A DNA stretch of 44,023 nucleotides from the NCBI GenBank assembly GCA_021162615.1, contig JAGGYH010000084.1, positions 1-44,023 on the forward strand. The letters run 5' to 3'. This document shows, piece by piece, positions 42,260-44,023 of the stretch. Positions within the stretch are counted from its first letter, which is position 1; every line of letters starts with the position of its first letter. Position numbers and translations under genes: made by a program. The notes beneath the pieces are model-generated. The model had not been told where the DNA came from. It did no database searches and saw only the letters and a program-made list of their open reading frames with translations. This DNA comes from Candidatus Aminicenantota bacterium (GTDB lineage: Bacteria; Acidobacteriota; Aminicenantia; Aminicenantales; Aminicenantaceae).

Positions 42260-42439
42260 TCTGGATGATGAACGAGTCGAGGTTGCTGTGATATTGCGAA
42301 GAACAAAGTGATGAAGCCGTCTCATTGGAAAACGAAGCATATTGAGATCACTACGTCGCTGCGCTCCTCGTGATGACATGAGGAACGACAGCTACATCTG
42401 AATGTCGCAAAGGTGCGGGCTGATTTTATGAATAACTAG
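42260..42439. repeat. R1-related element with an internal REP-like hairpin
   Basis: The left end TCTGGATGATGAACGAGTCGAGG resembles CCTGGATTATTCACAAGTCGAGG at 17087-17109. The right end TTTATGAATAACTAGG resembles the inverted left terminal motif. Within it, 42281-42318 and 42345-42382 are imperfect inverted arms (one reads GTCGCTGCGCTCCTCGTGAT). The sequence type recalls hairpin repeats common in uncultured bacteria. The GT87 gene stop codon at 42436-42438 lies inside its right end. Confidence 0.65.
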
Positions 42440-43590
42440 GAGATTTTGCGGAAGCGGAGATATACAAGATACAACACCAATATCAAGAAGTTGACCGTAA
42501 TAACGGAAAGAGACATGAACGAGTCGTACAGTTCCTTTCCCATCAGGTCATAGAGTGAAAAAAATATGACACATAGGTTTATGACAAGAAGAATCTTTCC
42601 TGCTTTTGGGAAGGATGAAAAGTGATATAAAATGATCATAAGGCCGGAAAAAGCCATCAGAAGAGTGTAGTCCCAACCTAGAGGAGAGACCAGGGGTATG
42701 CAGAGGAGGAGGAGCGAAGACTCCAGTGCAGTGGGGGATGTGACCTGGGACCGTTTCTTCATAACGAAAAGAACAACAAGGGCCAGTCCTAAGACACAGA
42801 CCACAGCTGGATACACAGCCCATCCGGCACTGTTTGTCCATTTGGGAAAAAAGGCAAAGATTGAGATGTTATCCTGTGTGGACAGCAGTCTTGGGGTGGA
42901 TTGAGAAAGAGTAGAGATCCATTCCTTAAAAACTTCCCTGTTTCCATTCCACCCATAGTAAAGAGCGGGTGCGGCAAGGAACAGGCAGATGGATAGGAAG
43001 CCTGAAATAAGCGGGACGATTTTTTTCCTTAAAATGAAATAAGGGAAAAATATGAGAGCATAAGGTTTCAGTATAACTGCAGTCCCCCATAGGATTCCCG
43101 AGGCAGCTTCCAGTTTTATGGTATGTTTTTTTTCAGATCGGATCAGAAATACGGTCATGATAAGAAGGAGCGCTGTGATTAACGCATTGATCTGCCCTAG
43201 TTCGATTTCCCGGAAAAAATATCTGGCCAAAACAAGAAAAGCAAGAAAAAGAGACCATCTGACAGGGCGTTTATCTTCGGGAAAAAGGTTCCTGGAGAGC
43301 CCTATGATGGCGGCTGAACTCAGGATCACAACGATGTACCAGACGGCTTTGGCAAGATCCAAAGGGAGGTAGGATAAGGGTGCATAAAGGATGGCCGCAG
43401 GTGGCGGGTATTTAAACATGTAGTGTTCATCTTCGACTCTGTAAAGGGTTTCCCCCCATGTCAGTCTTTTTCCTGCGGTGTAGTTGACTTCAAAATCGAC
43501 CATGCTGGATCTGACTCTAGCAAAAAACAGAAAGGCCAGCGCACTTATAAGAGTGATAAGGACCAGCGTTTTTATGAGCGTTCTTTTCAT
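42436..43590 (-). CDS. GT87-like (DUF2029) membrane glycosyltransferase
   Basis: 384 residues with about nine transmembrane helices. SSMVDFEVNYTAGKRLTWGETLYRV and MFKYPPPAAILYAPLSYLPLDLAKAVWY are the DUF2029/GT87 signature, whose Asp in DFEVNY is thought catalytic; mycobacterial members are polyprenyl-phosphate mannosyltransferases. LKPYALIFFPYFILRKK and SPLGWDYTLL follow in family order. The donor and acceptor are unknown here. The stop codon is in an R1-type repeat end, so the C-terminus may have been trimmed or replaced by the insertion. AAAATGGCGG lies near the start without a clear ribosome site. Confidence 0.82.
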   Translation of the reverse strand: MKRTLIKTLVLITLISALAFLFFARVRSSMVDFEVNYTAGKRLTWGETLYRVEDEHYMFKYPPPAAILYAPLSYLPLDLAKAVWYIVVILSSAAIIGLSRNLFPEDKRPVRWSLFLAFLVLARYFFREIELGQINALITALLLIMTVFLIRSEKKHTIKLEAASGILWGTAVILKPYALIFFPYFILRKKIVPLISGFLSICLFLAAPALYYGWNGNREVFKEWISTLSQSTPRLLSTQDNISIFAFFPKWTNSAGWAVYPAVVCVLGLALVVLFVMKKRSQVTSPTALESSLLLLCIPLVSPLGWDYTLLMAFSGLMIILYHFSSFPKAGKILLVINLCVIFFSLYDLMGKELYDSFMSLSVITVNFLILVLYLVYLRFRKIS

Positions 43591-43896
43591 TGTCTAAAAA
43601 TGGCGGTTTGTATTATTATAATTCATTTTAGAGATGTATGTGATTTTTTCAAGAACGCCCATTGCTTCTTTTTCATTATTTTAGGAAAGGTCTCCCCTTT
43701 TGTTTTGATGCTTTTTTGACAGCGAAATATCCCCGTACGGCAGTTATTTCAAAGACCTGCACTGGGTGTGTATGACACTATCCAAGTTGACCTTGTAGTT
43801 GTCTTTCAGGAAATGGATTAGGAAAAAAAGCAAGAAGACTGAAAGGATTAGTACTTTCGTCCTATGGAAAGGTCTCTGAAACAATAATAAAATTTA
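43591..43896. other. Spacer without recognised gene
   Basis: AT-rich sequence between the GT87 gene start and the putative insertion-sequence end. I see no open frame of family quality, no repeat shared with the rest of the window, and no clear terminator. Confidence 0.5.
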
Positions 43897-44023
43897 GAGT
43901 TTGTCCCAAAGTGACGGGAAAAGGTTGACATGAAAACAAGAAAAGGGCTACAACCTTCAAAAGAAGTTATCAAAAACAATGGAGGTGTAGCCCCATGGAC
44001 GAACTCGAAATCAAGATCGCCCT
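43897..44023 (+). mobile_element. Probable left end of an insertion sequence
   Basis: GAGTTTGTCCCAAAGTGACG at 43897-43916 looks like an IS terminus. About 80 bp later, GGAGG lies just ahead of an ATG. The arms GGGCTACA-a-CCT (43945-43956) and AGG-TGTAGCCC (43983-43993) pair perfectly except for one bulge and would bury the ribosome site, as many transposase genes do. The other end is outside the window, so the family cannot be assigned. Confidence 0.4.
43995..44023 (+). CDS. Start of a probable transposase gene (cut by window end)
   Basis: Only ten codons are visible (MDELEIKIAL). GGAGGTG precedes the ATG by 7 nt and is part of a hairpin. The transposase call rests on the hairpin and the terminus-like sequence upstream, not on protein similarity. 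Confidence 0.35.

Noticed and set aside
1-44023. CRISPR arrays, rRNA and tRNA genes
   Set aside because: No regularly spaced short direct repeats, no rRNA-conserved blocks, and no cloverleaf apart from the tRNA-like part of tmRNA were seen by eye.

Overview
The window is bacterial chromosome of moderate GC with didermal, lipoprotein-exporting biology: LolA, several lipobox or signal-peptide proteins, an AMIN-type amidase and an ECF sigma/anti-sigma pair. Secreted six-bladed beta-propeller/NHL proteins, PEGA and TPR proteins, a DPP IV-type S9 peptidase and an M28 peptidase suggest a peptide-degrading member of an Acidobacteriota/Aminicenantes-like lineage. That placement is inference from gene content, with no marker phylogeny behind it.

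Layout. 0-2.5 kb: a repeat copy, a beta-propeller protein, an L-rhamnose mutarotase and the 3' stump of an ABC ATPase. 2.5-10 kb: MenA/UbiA-type prenyltransferase, CPBP protease, LapA-like protein, DUF4382 lipoprotein, LarE, a DhaL-DegV (FakA/FakB-like) fusion and DPP IV. 10-13.5 kb: PEGA/NHL protein and the C-terminal half of a Ser/Thr kinase, cut off beside a nest of repeats. 13.5-17 kb: tmRNA (ssrA), amidase, GerMN protein, GTPase Der. 17-18.6 kb: a complete MITE-like element, a TPR lipoprotein, a terminator and a possible structured RNA. 18.6-22.6 kb: rplM-rpsI-rpsB-tsf-pyrH-frr behind a near-consensus promoter. 22.6-25.3 kb (minus): lolA, ECF sigma, anti-sigma and a bactofilin-like membrane protein. 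25.4-29.3 kb: sodium:solute symporter, DUF374 acyltransferase, TPR protein, an MPN-like protein and AMMECR1.

From about 29.5 kb the window becomes a mosaic of mostly single genes separated by repeats and long spacers: NCS1 permease with a small membrane protein, homoserine dehydrogenase, M28 peptidase, multi-PAS histidine kinase, Xaa-Pro aminopeptidase, a GC-rich aminotransferase, an ornithine-cyclodeaminase-family protein and a GT87-like mannosyltransferase. The window ends in what looks like the left end of an insertion sequence. Many of these genes fit uptake and breakdown of peptides and amino acids.

The most unusual content is non-coding. A dispersed family of short elements with terminal motif TTAACCTGGATTATTCA (other end TGAATAGGTCAGGTTAA) occurs at least six times, borders a truncated kinase, surrounds ssrA, and three times ends 14-33 nt before a gene start. 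Other points are a short (8-codon) tmRNA tag, a terminator/alternative hairpin pair before the ribosomal operon, a palindrome at the predicted rplM start site, and repeated TATAAT-N7-ATG arrangements that suggest leaderless mRNAs. No CRISPR array, rRNA or tRNA gene, or recognisable defence island was seen.
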